Of a stretch of 64,000 nucleotides of DNA, positions 49,134-62,028 are shown piece after piece. Source of the stretch: Tomocerus qinae. Lineage: Eukaryota; Arthropoda; Collembola; Entomobryomorpha; Tomoceridae. The notes under the pieces are model-generated. The model was not told the origin of the DNA, searched no databases, and saw only the letters and a list, made by a program, of their open reading frames with translations. A program made the position numbers and the translations under genes. The stretch lies in contig CM034550.1 in NCBI GenBank assembly GCA_020055645.1, positions 21,112,880 to 21,176,879 of the forward strand, in the 5' to 3' direction. Numbering within the stretch: position 1 is the first letter of the stretch; the number at the start of each line of letters is the position of its first letter.

Positions 49134-49157
49134 ATGAAGATATTATTCACGCCGTAA
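49134..49157 (+). promoter_or_regulatory. Upstream ORF in the woc leader
   Basis: A seven-codon frame (MKILFTP, stop TAA) begins 34 nt before the first in-frame woc ATG in the second exon (49127-49218). A probable 5'UTR exon ends at 48467 before GTAAGT. Such a short uORF could lower or gate translation of the main frame, or favour the later start at 49577. Confidence 0.45.
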
Positions 49158-49167
49158 ATTCATTACA

Positions 49168-52100
49168 ATGGAATTTATAAAGAAATTCTTTAGGACCCAA
49201 GCGAAAATTAATGATAATGTAAGTTAATTATATTATGCAATGCAAACATGACTAAATGCGGCGGTAGAATGTACATTAAAATTGTCCACTGCACTGGGAA
49301 AAAATAAATTACATGTGGATTTATTTGTTTTGTGGCTAACTTTTTGAAACTTTTATTATTACTTTTTCTTCGCTTAACTGATTTGCTTAAATACTATGCT
49401 TTAATTTAATGTTGTGCGTTGTGCCTGCTATCATTGTGTTATATTTATTTATTTAGGTCCACGTACAAGGCTCAGCAGAAATGCAAAAAATCTTTGCTAG
49501 CTTCCGCAGTTCCATTTATATGTTATATGGCATTAATTTGTATTTTCATTTATTTCATACAAAGACTGTTCTTAAGATGTCTTCCCCTGAACAAGATGAG
49601 GATCCTATGGATGTTGAAGATGAAAATTTTGATCAAGAATTGGAAACAGTCGATTCGCCTGACGACAACTTTGACGCAGCAGAGAATACAACGGAGGACG
49701 AGGAAGATGGTAAGAAACTGAAAATGTTTCATGCAAATAACGTACATAATGTGGCCAAGTAGGTTTTGGATATCAACCTGGCATTAAAAAAAGTTTTAAT
49801 TGCCTTAGCGGATGAAGAGAATAGGGATCCACGTAGCTTCCTTTCTACCGAGTTGAGGCCTCATGCTATTACTGATAATAATGAGGATTCAGAAGAGGAA
49901 GCTGTTCTAGACAGTTATAGCCCAGCAGAAGATAACCAAGTGGACGAATCCAATGATGGAGTAGATCCACTCAATGAAGGTGAAAATGAGGACGGGGAGG
50001 AATCCAATTCTGCTAGAGAACTAAATGGTGGTAAAGAAACGTTATTAAATGGCGATGATAAAGCTGATTACTATGAAGAAGATGAGGATTCCCGTGGCAA
50101 AGATGATAATGACGATCCAGAAGTGAACGTTAATGTTAACGAAAGAAACGATGATGACGAAGAGGAGGATATTGATTTGAACAGAGATAAAAAGAATGAC
50201 GATGAGGAACAAGAGGCAGTCATTAATTTAAACGAAAGTGACAAAGAAGATGAAGAGCAAGAGGCTGAGATTGATCTGCAGGCTGATGAAAAGGAAGATG
50301 AAGATGAAGACCAAGAGAAACAAAGTAATCCTTTTGCGGATGAAGATAGTGCTAGTGGTGATAAGGAAGAAAATGAGAAAGAAATCAGCCTAATTGACGA
50401 CGAAGATACTAATCAAAATGAAAACTCTCGGGAGAAAGAAGACTTATTTGTAGCCGCCGAAGATAATAGTAATAGTAACAGCAATAGCAACGACGATAGC
50501 AATAAAAAAAGCCTTTTTGTTTCTAATGATACTAACGATGAGGATAGTTGTGATAAAGATGCAAATGAAAAGAAGGACGAAGTTGAAGTTTTAGACATAG
50601 GTGACGAAAGTGACGAGGATGATAAAATTGATGGTAAAGGAACTGAAGACCATCCAGTGGATTTAGAAGCCGACGAAGAAATGGCAAAATCCTCCAATGA
50701 AAACTCTCCAGATTTAAGAATTGACGAAGGAGAATCATCACCACTAAACGATGGTATAAAGGAATCTAAATCGGACGAAGATAATGAAGAAGAGATGCCC
50801 AAGATACGAATTAGTAATCTCATTTTCGATCAACATGCAGAGGAAGAAGATGACGACGACAATGTGGTACTGATACAATTGCTACTTATTTTATTATATG
50901 GTTTTATCTTGGGGATAAATGCAATTCGGCTCATTCATAGTCATAATAATACACTTGGAATTATTATAGCCTTTTATTAATTGGATAATTATACTGGGTT
51001 TTTAAAGGATATTCAAAGTATGATGCAAGTTGAAATGATGGAGGACGACGACGTAGAAGAGGTTCCAACATATGAAGGGTCCAATAATGAAGTATCTAGT
51101 AGCACGTCAAAAAAACCAACTGAAATAGCTGAAGAATCTCCTACCCGCAGAATACTGCCAAGGCGAGCGGCTGCAAGGGCAGCGGCTACTACAATCAGAG
51201 TAAAAAATCTTCCCTCGAATTCCTATGTTTGAATTTTGATTTGTAATTGATGGTTACATTCTTCAAATTCTAATTACAGGAAATTAGCAGTCACGAGTTA
51301 GAAGATGATGAAGGAGGGCCTTCTTTTGTGGGCAGGAGATCTCCAGACCGAGACTACAGTGAAGAGCAGGCAGAATCTCCACCTTCTCATCCGCAGCGTA
51401 CCTATAGTCATAACCAAAGTGCTAACAGTAGCTCTACAAGTACTGATAAGCACAAATGTCATATTTGCAGAAGGGTAATTCAATTTTTATATTTTGTGGT
51501 TTATCTAAATTAGCATAATTTAATTAGTGAGTTTTGCAGATTTTAGAATAATAAGATAACATGAATATCTTTAGGTAACTACTTGTCCTATCGTTGTGAG
51601 ACAATTTGGCTCAGATGTACACATGTGCTCAAATAGTTGTTTCAATACTTTTCGAAATCCTGATCCATCCAAAAGACCACTGCCGTGTGCACATTGTGGC
51701 ATTCTTCACCGAGACACAGACGATGCAGCTGTTTATTATTGGGAGACAATGAATTTTTGTTCTGATATGTGTGTGGGTATGTAAAGGCATTTTTCAAAGA
51801 TGCAACTTAATTGAATTTTAAAAAGGAAAATCGTTAACTAGTTTTATTTTTGATTTTTAGCCAAATATCAAATAGAAGTTGGAGGAAAATGTGCGACTTG
51901 TATTAAGAAAGTTGCATGGAATTGCTTAGGAAAATATTGTGTTCGTTTCGGAAGTGATATACGTCAGTTTTGTACTGCAACTTGCCTTGAAGCTTATAAA
52001 AAGAATGCTCGTGTTTGTTTTCATTGTCAATTAGATATAAAACGTTTGGGGAATGTAGTACTTGCAAATATCCCTGCTAAAGCTTCTCCAAAGGTGAAAT

Positions 52101-55042
52101 AGTCTTTATTTATTGAGTTTGTAATGCAATAATACGTAGTAAGTGTTCTTTAACTGAATATCTTTTCTGAAATTACAGGAATTTTGTAGTCAAGATTGCG
52201 TAGAAATGTATATTGAGCAGAATTTGAAACAAATGGTGCGACCAAAGCCAGGGCAAATAACTACATGTGTTATGTGTGGGTCTAATAAGGAAGTTCATAA
52301 AGAAATGTGTACCCAAAATGGATCCTACAAAATTTGTTCAGACTATTGTTGGAGACAATTGTTAGCGTCCAAAAATATAAATAAGCCTTGTAAATGTGAA
52401 TCCTGTACGAAGTACATTAATATGGAACTGGATACCATGCCTGCTGCTCACTATATTTCTACAGCAGCCAAAGTTCACGGATTTTGCTCTGCCACATGTA
52501 AAAATGTTTTTGTGTTGAAAAATCGTTCTATTTTGGCTTGCACTTCTTGCAAGGTATGTAAAATCGATTATTTGGCATTCTTGATATTACTGTGATACGT
52601 TTGTGTGTGAATGTACTAACTAATCTATTTTTATTCTTCCAGGTTAAAAAATACAATTTTGATTTGATTGAGTACATAAGTAACAAAGCAGGAGCTGCAG
52701 GTTTTGCTGTGTGTTCCCTTAATTGTATCCCTAAAGGCGCACAATATATTGCCAAAATTAAGGAGTTATATAATACAAATACTTACAATTCAAGTTTGAC
52801 CGCAAGTCAGTTACTTCCAACTCGGAACAAGTCAGTCACGAACACGGTAGATTCCAATACAGTTCCTATTATCAGCTCAGTAACTTCGTTACCTCAAGAC
52901 AACTCTACTGTTGACCTGGAATCTGATTCTTCGTTACAAATCCAGTCAGTGGTTACTCTTGCAGACGGCGAAGGAGAGACAGCTCCCGTTGGTGGTACGA
53001 TATCTTTTTACGTTTAATGTTTAAATACTTGTATAAATGTTGGAGTTTTGCACAACAGAGGAAGAACAATCTTACATCTTATTTTGCAGATCCACAAGAC
53101 ATGCAAATGCAAATGTATGAAACGTACGAAGAAGATGGAAGTGACCAAACGGATGTTGCTGACGAAGAATTAGACGCTGAATTAGAAGAGATGAAAAGAC
53201 TGTATGAAGAAGTCGTTGAGCAATTAGAGGCTGTTACTGAAAGAGACTTTTACCCCGAACAAAGAACAGTGAGTTGTTGGGCTAAACCAAAACTCAACAG
53301 TATAGAAACTCAAACAGATATGTCTGAATTGGAGAAAATGGAACGGATTGAAATGGTTCCACAAGAGAAGACCATCTACGTCCCTGTTCCAATTCCATAT
53401 CCGGTATTGCTTCCATTTCCATTTTATGCTTTGGAAACTCCAGTCCCCTATCCTTTCCCATTACCATTGCCTTATCCCGTCCCTATCCCAGTCATTTTTG
53501 AAGGCACACCCAAAGTCAACACAAATACGTCATCTGACGAGAATATGGAAATTGGTAAGTCAAATATTTTATTCCGAAATAAGAATGATTTATAGACTGA
53601 ACTTTTCAATACGTCTCAAAATTGTAGACGCTGCTGAAACTTGTGATAAAGTTCAGAGTGCAGGTGTAATGTCTGATGATTTACCTCCATCACCATTGCC
53701 TTCGAATTCCACTTCCCGACTAATGAATGAGACAAGCAAAGATGGAAATGGTTGTAGCTCACCTGCTGGTACATCCAAGACCAAGTCTAAACCCCAAATT
53801 CTGGTGAGTTTTAAAATAATAAAATTCAGAAAATGATAAAATACATCTATGCATATGGTTTAACGTAGTTTTCCTCATTAAACAATTATATTTAAATGGG
53901 TTATTGACAGAGCGATTCTGGAATAAAAGCCTGGAGATCTTACTTTGGTCAAGATTCTGATCCTACATTATTCAAATCTCCAGAGCTTGGAGAAAAACTC
54001 ACTGAATTTGTTAATAGAGTCACACGGCCTACTAAAGAAAAATACCCTGCGGATACCCTTTTGTATTTATCCTTGGGAATACAACAGTATCTTCGTGATA
54101 ATGGCAGAACTGATTATATATTTTATGATGATGATTATAGTAATTATGTGCAAAATTTTACTAATTATGCCGAAGAGGGAATTGCAAGAGGTATAGTAGT
54201 TTAACTAACTATCACTTCATGAAAAATATTTGTTTACACCCAAAATAATGGCATAATACCTTGTCTTTTGATTAGCTAGTTTTAGCTAAAGTTAATTCTT
54301 TTGTTCAAACTAATGTCACAATTAATGCATTGGTGTACTTAGATATTGTTCTAAACCGAGTGGATGAAAGCAACTTTTGGGAAACAACTGAATTAGGAGC
54401 TACGTCACCCGGCGTATTACTATTTACGGTCATTTACTTCAACTATAAGTATTTTAATCTTAAGGTGAATATTTTTTCCTTTTAATTGTCTTTAGAATTC
54501 AAAGGTTTAATATTCAATCATCTCAAATTTAAATTCCATCACATTTAATTGATTTTTATAGACATGGGAAGCTCATGCGGCACTTCAATTTAAAGAAGTT
54601 GTTATTGTTGAGAGAGAAGACATGGAATCAGGAGATAAAACAAAATATCTTATAGTGACAACACCTGATGGGGTTACAACGGAGATTGAAGAAAAAAGCA
54701 GTCTTAGAGAACGTTGTCCAGTTAGGATATTTGAATTTTATCAGCTAAAATGGTATGCTCCAGATAGAAACTACATGCTTAAGTATCATCTGATATTTAT
54801 GTCTTCATTTTATTTTACCGTTATCATCATTAAATCAAAATCTGCATAAAAATGGAATTTTTTAATGACGATTCCCATATTGTATTTCTAGCGCAAGTCA
54901 TGAAGGGCCATTTTACAAGACCGGAAATAAAATCTACACTCCTCGTAACGAATGGTTTTCGGAAGAGAATTTAGACCAGATGATAATATATAGAATGTTG
55001 GTACGTGCTATGATGATAAAATCTGATGATCTTTCTCGGTGA
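49168..55042 (+). CDS. woc: Woc/ZMYM-family MYM-type zinc finger protein
   Basis: Hand-spliced exons: 49168-49218, 49457-49709, 49809-50866, 51008-51199, 51280-51474, 51575-51776, 51861-52093, 52179-52553, 52643-52994, 53090-53554, 53628-53803, 53911-54190, 54280-54464, 54562-54752, 54892-55042. They total 4359 nt, 1452 residues, in frame throughout. A very acidic Asp/Glu/Asn region (about 102-470) is followed by about seven MYM-type zinc fingers (575-895; CHICRR, CAHCG, CATC, CFHC, CVMCG, CESC and CTSC pairs). A Pro/aromatic tract (VPVPIPYPVLLPFPF, near 1066-1107) and the C-terminal ZMYM domain with LWET-like FWETTELGATSPGVLLFTVIYFNYKYF complete it. Drosophila woc acts in the nucleus, in transcription and telomere protection. 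The true start could be ATG 49577 (MSSPEQDEDPMDVEDE), as the upstream residues look atypical. The intron at 49710-49808 was placed by frame and its TTGCCTTAG acceptor. A poly(A) signal AATAAA is at 55376-55381. Confidence 0.9.
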
Positions 55043-57025
55043 CCTACGTTGACTTATTGTAACGAATTGTTGTTTCTGTAATGCCTTTTGTTTGAGTTAT
55101 GTTACTGTTTTTACATATCTTAATTCTAACTAACGTTCTATAGCATTATTTCTCATTCTTGTCAAAAATTTAATTTCATGGTATTGAGGAACATATGAAG
55201 AAAAACTCAATCTCGCTCCCCTTATTAGAATATACTATTACTAAATTACTCTTCCAATTTGCAGCTAGTGCACATGTTTGATGTTTCCTACTCTAATCTT
55301 AAATATATGTAAACTCTTAATTATTTTGTTTAACTAGTTAGTTATTTACCAGTTAATTTCTGCATGTTAATTTTAATAAATCATTGAACTTCCATTCCAA
55401 ATTATTACTTAATTTGTACTATTATCTCAACTGATACTTTGCGTTTACGCATGGAAGTTTTATTTAGTAGATTGAAATTACTTTACAGTTTACTATTTCA
55501 GGAAAATAAGATTTTTCCTGAAATTAGCCTTGGTAGATGGTAATACTTGTAAACGAAAAAATGATATCTTAATTTGGTGATTATAACTATAATAATTAAG
55601 TATAGAGTCAACAGGAGTTGGGAAGTGGAACTATAGCTTATATTAGCTTCCGCATTTCGGGACAGCATCAGCAGTAATTAAATCCCTTTACCTATATTTT
55701 TTATTTTTATGTTAATGAAAATGAAATAGGAAGTGCTAAGTGGTCTGAACTCTGGAGACTATTGTATTGTAACAATACGTATACAGCTATATAAATAAAC
55801 TGTATTAAATCCAGTATTCATTTCATGTAGTGTATTAAAACCTACTCATGAATGATTAACTGTTAATCGATCTTGCACATAAAGCTTGTAGTATGTTTAT
55901 ATGACTTAAGAATTTGTAAGACTGTAAATATGCTAGGTAAGACAAAAGTTTAATTATGAAAAAGGTATGAATATGTATGCTCATACATACGTTTTTGAAC
56001 TATCGTACTGTAAATACTAGTGTCTATATACAACACAATAATATTATAGTTATTGAGTACATAACTTAAGAATGTAATATTAATGATTTTTAATTGTTGC
56101 TTCGGCTAAATTAAATAAAGCCTCATTTTGTCAACTATATAGACTGTATTATTGTGGAACAATATTCCTATTTACTTAATTTCACTATCACTTTATAGGA
56201 GCATCTCTATAAATCATTTTTAGTATACTCGGCCGTGCCGTAGATGCAATATCATAGCTTCTCTTTCATGGCTTTAGTATTTACTTACTGTTACCGATTC
56301 TCACTCACCCGCATAAAAATTCATAACTTTCTGTATACATAACGCAACGAAAAGTACAGGTGTATACAATACATAGACCTACATAATATACCTATGCCAA
56401 ATATTTGCCAAACTATGCTTGTTGCCAAACATACAGGTAGTTTTACTTCACATGAGTTAGTTTTGTCCATAGACACCTTACGGTTTTGCCCGACTTTTAC
56501 TTAGGTATGTTATGTTGGTACACTTTTCAGGACACTCACAGGAGAACATGCAACTTGGGTTGGAATTGGATGGATGGAACTCATAAAAGGCTGTTAAATG
56601 ACAATGAGTCATTTTGCTTGCATTTGTATCACTCACATAGCCATACCCAATTTCCTAATACATACACTACATTACATCTCATCATCGTATCTTGTGATTG
56701 TGAAATGAGTCATACTTACTTACGTATGGCTAAAGCTAAGCCAGTATAGCCAAGCACGTTTGTTTGGTTGTTCTTGCATTACTTGATATCGGGGAAGTCT
56801 TTACTCTTTACGAAAGAAGTCAGATATCAGATGTTTTCATACACAAATACAAGCTGAATTAGCTGGTGCAAAATTGCTTTTGTAGAATACTTTAGTCTCA
56901 TTATTTTCAACGCCAATTTCATCTCGAATTTTTTCGAAATACCTTCGCCAATTCTTTTGCAGAACAGCTGTACCTATTTAATTCACACTAATAATAATTG
57001 CTGTTGCATAAGTTGCGTTGCAATC
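55043..57025. other. woc 3'UTR and intergenic DNA up to CHMP2B
   Basis: AT-rich, with several AATAAA words (55376, about 55794 and 56115) that could end woc transcripts at different places. No gene is seen. The ~60 bp before 57026 are the likely CHMP2B leader, and no TATA box is evident. Confidence 0.45.
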
Positions 57026-58132
57026 ATGTCAGGAGGAATTTTCGGATTCGGAAAGAAATCCGATAAAGGTATTAAAATAAACTATTAAAAACAAATTGTG
57101 CTATTTACTACTTTTTGTTATTAATTTAACTGAATTATTGTTCTATCTTACTCTAATAAGAACTGATGAAGGAAAACGACAAATCGCTGCGCAAAGTTGG
57201 CCGTGATTTGGATAGAGAACGGTTAAATCTGGAGAGAGAAGAAAAAAAGCTCGTAAGACACTGCAATTGCTATTAATTTTATTATGTAAGATTATGGAAT
57301 TTTTTATTAACATTTTTAACGTTTTCATTTTAGGAACTAGAGATTAAAAAGGCTGCTAAAGAAGGTAATAAAGAAGCATGTACTGTTTTAGCGAAACAAT
57401 TAGTACAGATGAGAAAAGCGAAAACGAGAACTTATGCTGCAAAGAGTAAAGTAAGAAAATATTTTTTTGGAGGAAATATTTTTAATTTTCAATATGGTAT
57501 TAAAAGTGTCAAGAAACTTAATGTTGGAGTTTATTGTAGGTTCAGACAGTAGGAACTTCAGCTAAACTAATGCAAGCCAATTCAAAAATGGCAGAAGTGA
57601 TGGGCACAACTACGAAAACTATGGGAGAGATGAATAAAATAATGAATCCACAGAAAATGAACAAGACATTACAAGAGTTTTCCAAAGAGTCAATGAAAAT
57701 GGGAATGACTGATGAAATGAGTAAGACATTTTCACAATTCACTTTTTTGTCATACAAAATGATGATGACCAACTAATGAAACTACATTTTTATTGCAGTT
57801 AATGATACACTTGATGATATTCTCGGCGAATCTGGCGACGAAGAAGAGTCCGACGAAATTGTCAATAAAGTTTTGGATGAAATAGGAATTGAAATATCAG
57901 GAAAAGTAAGAATAAATGTCATTATTCGATTTCTTGGTGGTTCTATGATGTTTAATATCTATGTGTAATAATGTTTTATAAGCTAAAATTAAAATATATT
58001 TGTGTTTAAAAGTTGGCCGAAGCTCCTGCCGCAGCGACAGGAAGAATAGGCGAATCGTCAAGATCCCGCTTACCAGAAGTACCGTCCGATGTCGACCTTG
58101 AAGCCCAGTTAGCTCGATTAAGAACAAACTGA
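57026..58132 (+). CDS. CHMP2B: Charged multivesicular body protein 2B (ESCRT-III subunit)
   Basis: Six exons: 57026-57068, 57161-57252, 57334-57450, 57540-57720, 57799-57905, 58013-58132; 219 residues, close to the ~213 usual for the family. ESCRT-III subunits polymerise on endosomal membranes to pinch off vesicles, and also act in cytokinesis and membrane repair. Seen here: a basic helical N-terminal half (DRERLNLEREEKKLELEIKK, then GNKEACTVLAKQLVQMRK), central MTDEMINDTLDDIL, acidic GDEEESDEIVNKVLDEIGIE, and a C-terminal MIM1 motif (DLEAQLARLRTN) that binds the Vps4 MIT domain. The wording of these blocks, especially NKEAC-x-VLAKQLV and DEIGIEISGK, fits CHMP2B rather than CHMP2A. It has no myristoylation-like start, as expected. 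All introns have GT-AG ends. The first AATAAA follows the stop by 3 nt. Confidence 0.96.
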
Positions 58133-61100
58133 TGAAATAAATTCTTCTTCGTTAATTTATTATGGCGATTCAATTTGTATTATATATTTATCAGTGTCAG
58201 AACCTGTGTGTATTTCGTTTCGTATCAACTGCAATATGTCAATTTGAGAAAACCATACTTAACCAAACTATTGACATTGGTTATGGTTTTGTGATTTTTT
58301 CTTTTAATGGAACGTAAAATAGTATTCTTGTCATTAGTTCATATGTAAGAGATCTTCTACTTGTCTGTATTACGTCATTTCATTGTTAATGAAATGGATG
58401 GATGCTTTAAATTTTGCTATCCTCCCAGTCAGATCCACATTCCCAAAATGTAACAACGATGAGATATGCGAAAAGCTTGTTATACTGCCAACCTCAATAA
58501 AGGTCGTCTTATAAATTACTAAATTGTGAACGGATATAAATGCTATATTACAATATGTACATGTTCAAAAAGTATATTAAAAATTTTCTAACAGAGATCC
58601 AATAAGATTTTATTATTTCTTCGGCAGTTTTTAACAATTGTTTTACATTTAATATTATTTGTAAGATGAGGAGCTAATTTCGGTTATTGGAAGTTTCATT
58701 TTTATTTGACAATATTTTAAATGAAATGATTAAGTAAAGAATTAAGTATTTATAATATTTCGAATTACATTTTGCATGTTAATTTTTGATTTGAGTATTC
58801 GTAGTGAATAGTTATATTGTTATTTGTTAGTGTTTTTTTAAGTTGTGTGTATTAATCCTTAACTTTTTAACAAACGAATTGACAAACATAATACTTGAAG
58901 ATTAGTTACATTACAATCAAAGTTATTTGAAACAATGAATGCAAAGTTTTATACAGTCTGATAAAACATAACAAACAAAACAAAGCATAATTTTGAGAAA
59001 ACTATTAAGCGATTTTATAACGATGTACCTTTTTAAGTGTAATGTAAACTACAGTAAACAATTTTTTACTCTAAACGATGTACGTTATACTTAGTAGTAC
59101 TTATACTAAACTGACTGTAGAACACTTTCCACGAGAGTGCAAAATTGCATTACAATATTGACATTTGTAACGAGCAATTATTATGTAACATTTTTTGTTA
59201 CCTGTTAATTTTATCTTTTTATTTCGGGCTTTCATTAGTTTTGTATTTGTAACGAGAATAGTGAACGATGCATTAGCACAAGTTGTTTTTCATTAGTTCA
59301 TTTCTTTTCACATGATATATAGCAGCCACAAGTTTCTTCGACCACTTTCTCTTACATTGTTTGCACTTTTTAGTTCCAGTTTTGTAATTAGGATTATAGC
59401 TGATTTATGGCATGCCGTACTAGAGTACGGGCACTGAAACTGCCTTTTTCGAATTATATATTCATTATCTACTTCCACGTTTCAAGTTATAACAAATTGT
59501 AACATTTCACTACTTTTTTTCTTTACTACTTAGTCAATTAATTAAACTTCACCACAATTTTATTACCAGTACATTATAACGGTAACTTCGAATGTGTAAA
59601 CACACGATCATTAAATTGTTACTAAATGCTAATTACACATTTCTATTCTACAATATTGATTGTGGAACATAAAAATCATTGCATTAGTAAATATGTGCAT
59701 TTTTTCATTAGTCAAGGACAGGACTATAATATACTCTTTTTAAAAATACAGAATCTATATTCTATACTTATTACACGTCCTAAAATCGTAATTAAGTATT
59801 TTAGGTTATTCCTATATTATTACTTTCGTTAAAATTTTCGACGACATAAAGCCTACAGTTTCATATTTTATTGCTTTAAATGGATCAATTGCATTTCTAA
59901 TATAGCGTGCGGTTTTAAATAGAAATGGACGCTTGACGCTTATAATTTTTAGGGCAATTAATTGAGAAATAATAAGTTCCAGCAAAATATCATACACTTT
60001 ACATTTCGCAATCAAGTACTTACAATAAAAAATAGTGGTAATAGTGCATTATTATGTGTTTTCTATATAATTTTAAAGATAATCTGTCTATAACTAGCGT
60101 AACTTGTCTCACAATTCCATCACAATTTCCATCATGCAAGTAAGCAGTCATTTTCCAGCAAAATTCTCATCCAAGTGCCTAACATTTGGCTTTCGCAGTC
60201 ACTATTTAACTATTTGTATCAGGGAGTATTACATTATTTTATAATATTGAACTATTTTTATTCATTTATATTGTAAATAAAGAAAAAGCTACCTTAATTA
60301 AATGCAGTTTATACTGATGTTAGTTTAGAATTAAATGGGGCATGAAATCACTAGTGAAACTCATGCAAAAAATACAAAGTGGAATGGCAAATTCTTGTAC
60401 ATTTTGTTTAAAAATTGAGATAAATATTTAAAGTTTTGTATTAATATTACAGGTAAATAGAGTACGATTCAAAATCTGATTGAGTTAGTGTAAGAAGAAT
60501 GTAAATGACTTCAACAGTGTACTTAAATTCAGACTCAGAGAATAACTTTTAGAATCAACATCATAATAATATAGTTTAGTTAGACAGTTTGAAACACTAA
60601 AATTGAACAGGTTTTCTTTTGTCTGTAAATTTAATTAACAATTGCCTATTATTTTACAAATGCACATAATATCTGCATTAATTATAATTCATTAGCACTT
60701 TGGGTAACCTTCTGTATAATATATTTTAAAGATTTTCACTACTATATTTTATGTTTAGGTAGATTTGTAGATAATAACACTTTATATAAGGTATCTAATA
60801 CGACATGTAATCTTTAACTATTTGGCAACTCGAAACACCCTGAAACTTAACAATACATAATAATAATACCCAATTTAGGCAGGTATTTGTTCATTTTTTC
60901 CTAATACAATACATTTTATCAAAGATTGGAAAATTAAAGACAAAAGTAACAGTTTTCAACACATTATCAATTATCCTAACTATATTATTAACACAATGGT
61001 AAATATCGAACTCACAGTTAAGTCAATATCAATTGTGTCGATTTTGAGTTTATGCAAAATTAAGAATAAAGTTAAATTGAATAATGTAGCATCAATAAAT

Positions 61101-62028
61101 CTCTACTTGTATAAATATAACTTGACATTAAGTAAGATTCTTAATGTTTTATGGAATATTATTCAGTCAAAAAAGTTTTAAAATTCGTGATATCTATAAT
61201 AGATGAATGTAATAAAATACTAGCTTAGCTGCCTTAGCATGAAATCAGAAGAGATCTTAAAGAGAAAGATAGGAGTGTAAACGATATAACAACATACTCG
61301 AGAACATAAGAGATCAATAGTTCATCCTCAATATATTATAACTGTATTATGCATTAAATTAATTATGCTATACAAAACACCTTTGTTAATTAATACTTAT
61401 AATAGGTGTAACTGCCCTTTCATAATATTCTACGAATAATATTTATAAACTAGAAATCAGTGCTGCCTGTTGAAGCTGATGACCATAGCTATCACTAGTA
61501 AGTATTAACTCTACTTTCGGCATTAGCATATTGAAATAGCACTGACTCTACTTCAAAGGTCAATAGGGCTAGAATTCTTGGCTTGGAAGGTGCTTGTAAA
61601 ACAGTGACATAAATATCCTTGATTCCTGTTTTTCTTTTCTACTAGTGTCTATGATAGAATCCTTGCACTAGATATATTAACTACAAAATAAGGGACATTT
61701 TTACATAATACTTTTAACTTATGATGACTAAATCCTTAATTCATTATTAGTTCATTAATACGTATCTAAAAACTTTGGCCTTATGGGTTTTATAAGTACC
61801 TAAGCTAAACTAAGCTTGCATTGCATAACTCCTAATCCTTTCCATTCTCAATTCTCAAAAATGCATTTTAGTCGATAGTTTTTAAATGAGGTTTTTTGAT
61901 GGTTACTTTGATTGGGGTTTGGTGTGCTAACTTACAACAAACGCACACGAGGTCATTTGACACATTCAGCAAATGTCACAATAGTGTATGGGTGTGTACG
62001 TCCTTTGCAAGTATTGTGACGACCACTG
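58133..62028. other. Intergenic AT-rich DNA, convergent 3' flanks of CHMP2B and GAS2
   Basis: About 3.9 kb, very AT-rich with many homopolymer runs, and no gene recognised. CHMP2B reads in from the left and the GAS2-like gene from the right, so both 3'UTRs lie in this interval. Open frames are short and random in character. Confidence 0.5.

Noticed and set aside
49710-49762. A 53-nt intron or stop-codon readthrough at TAG 49760 in woc
   Set aside because: A 53-nt intron would break the frame. The acceptor TTGCCTTAG at 49808 gives a 99-nt intron with correct phase and a better pyrimidine tract, so no readthrough is needed.
50867-50980. Hydrophobic segment after the woc acidic region that looked like a membrane anchor
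   Set aside because: It is intron sequence read past the donor GTACTG at 50867. The frame resumes at 51008 after a proper acceptor.
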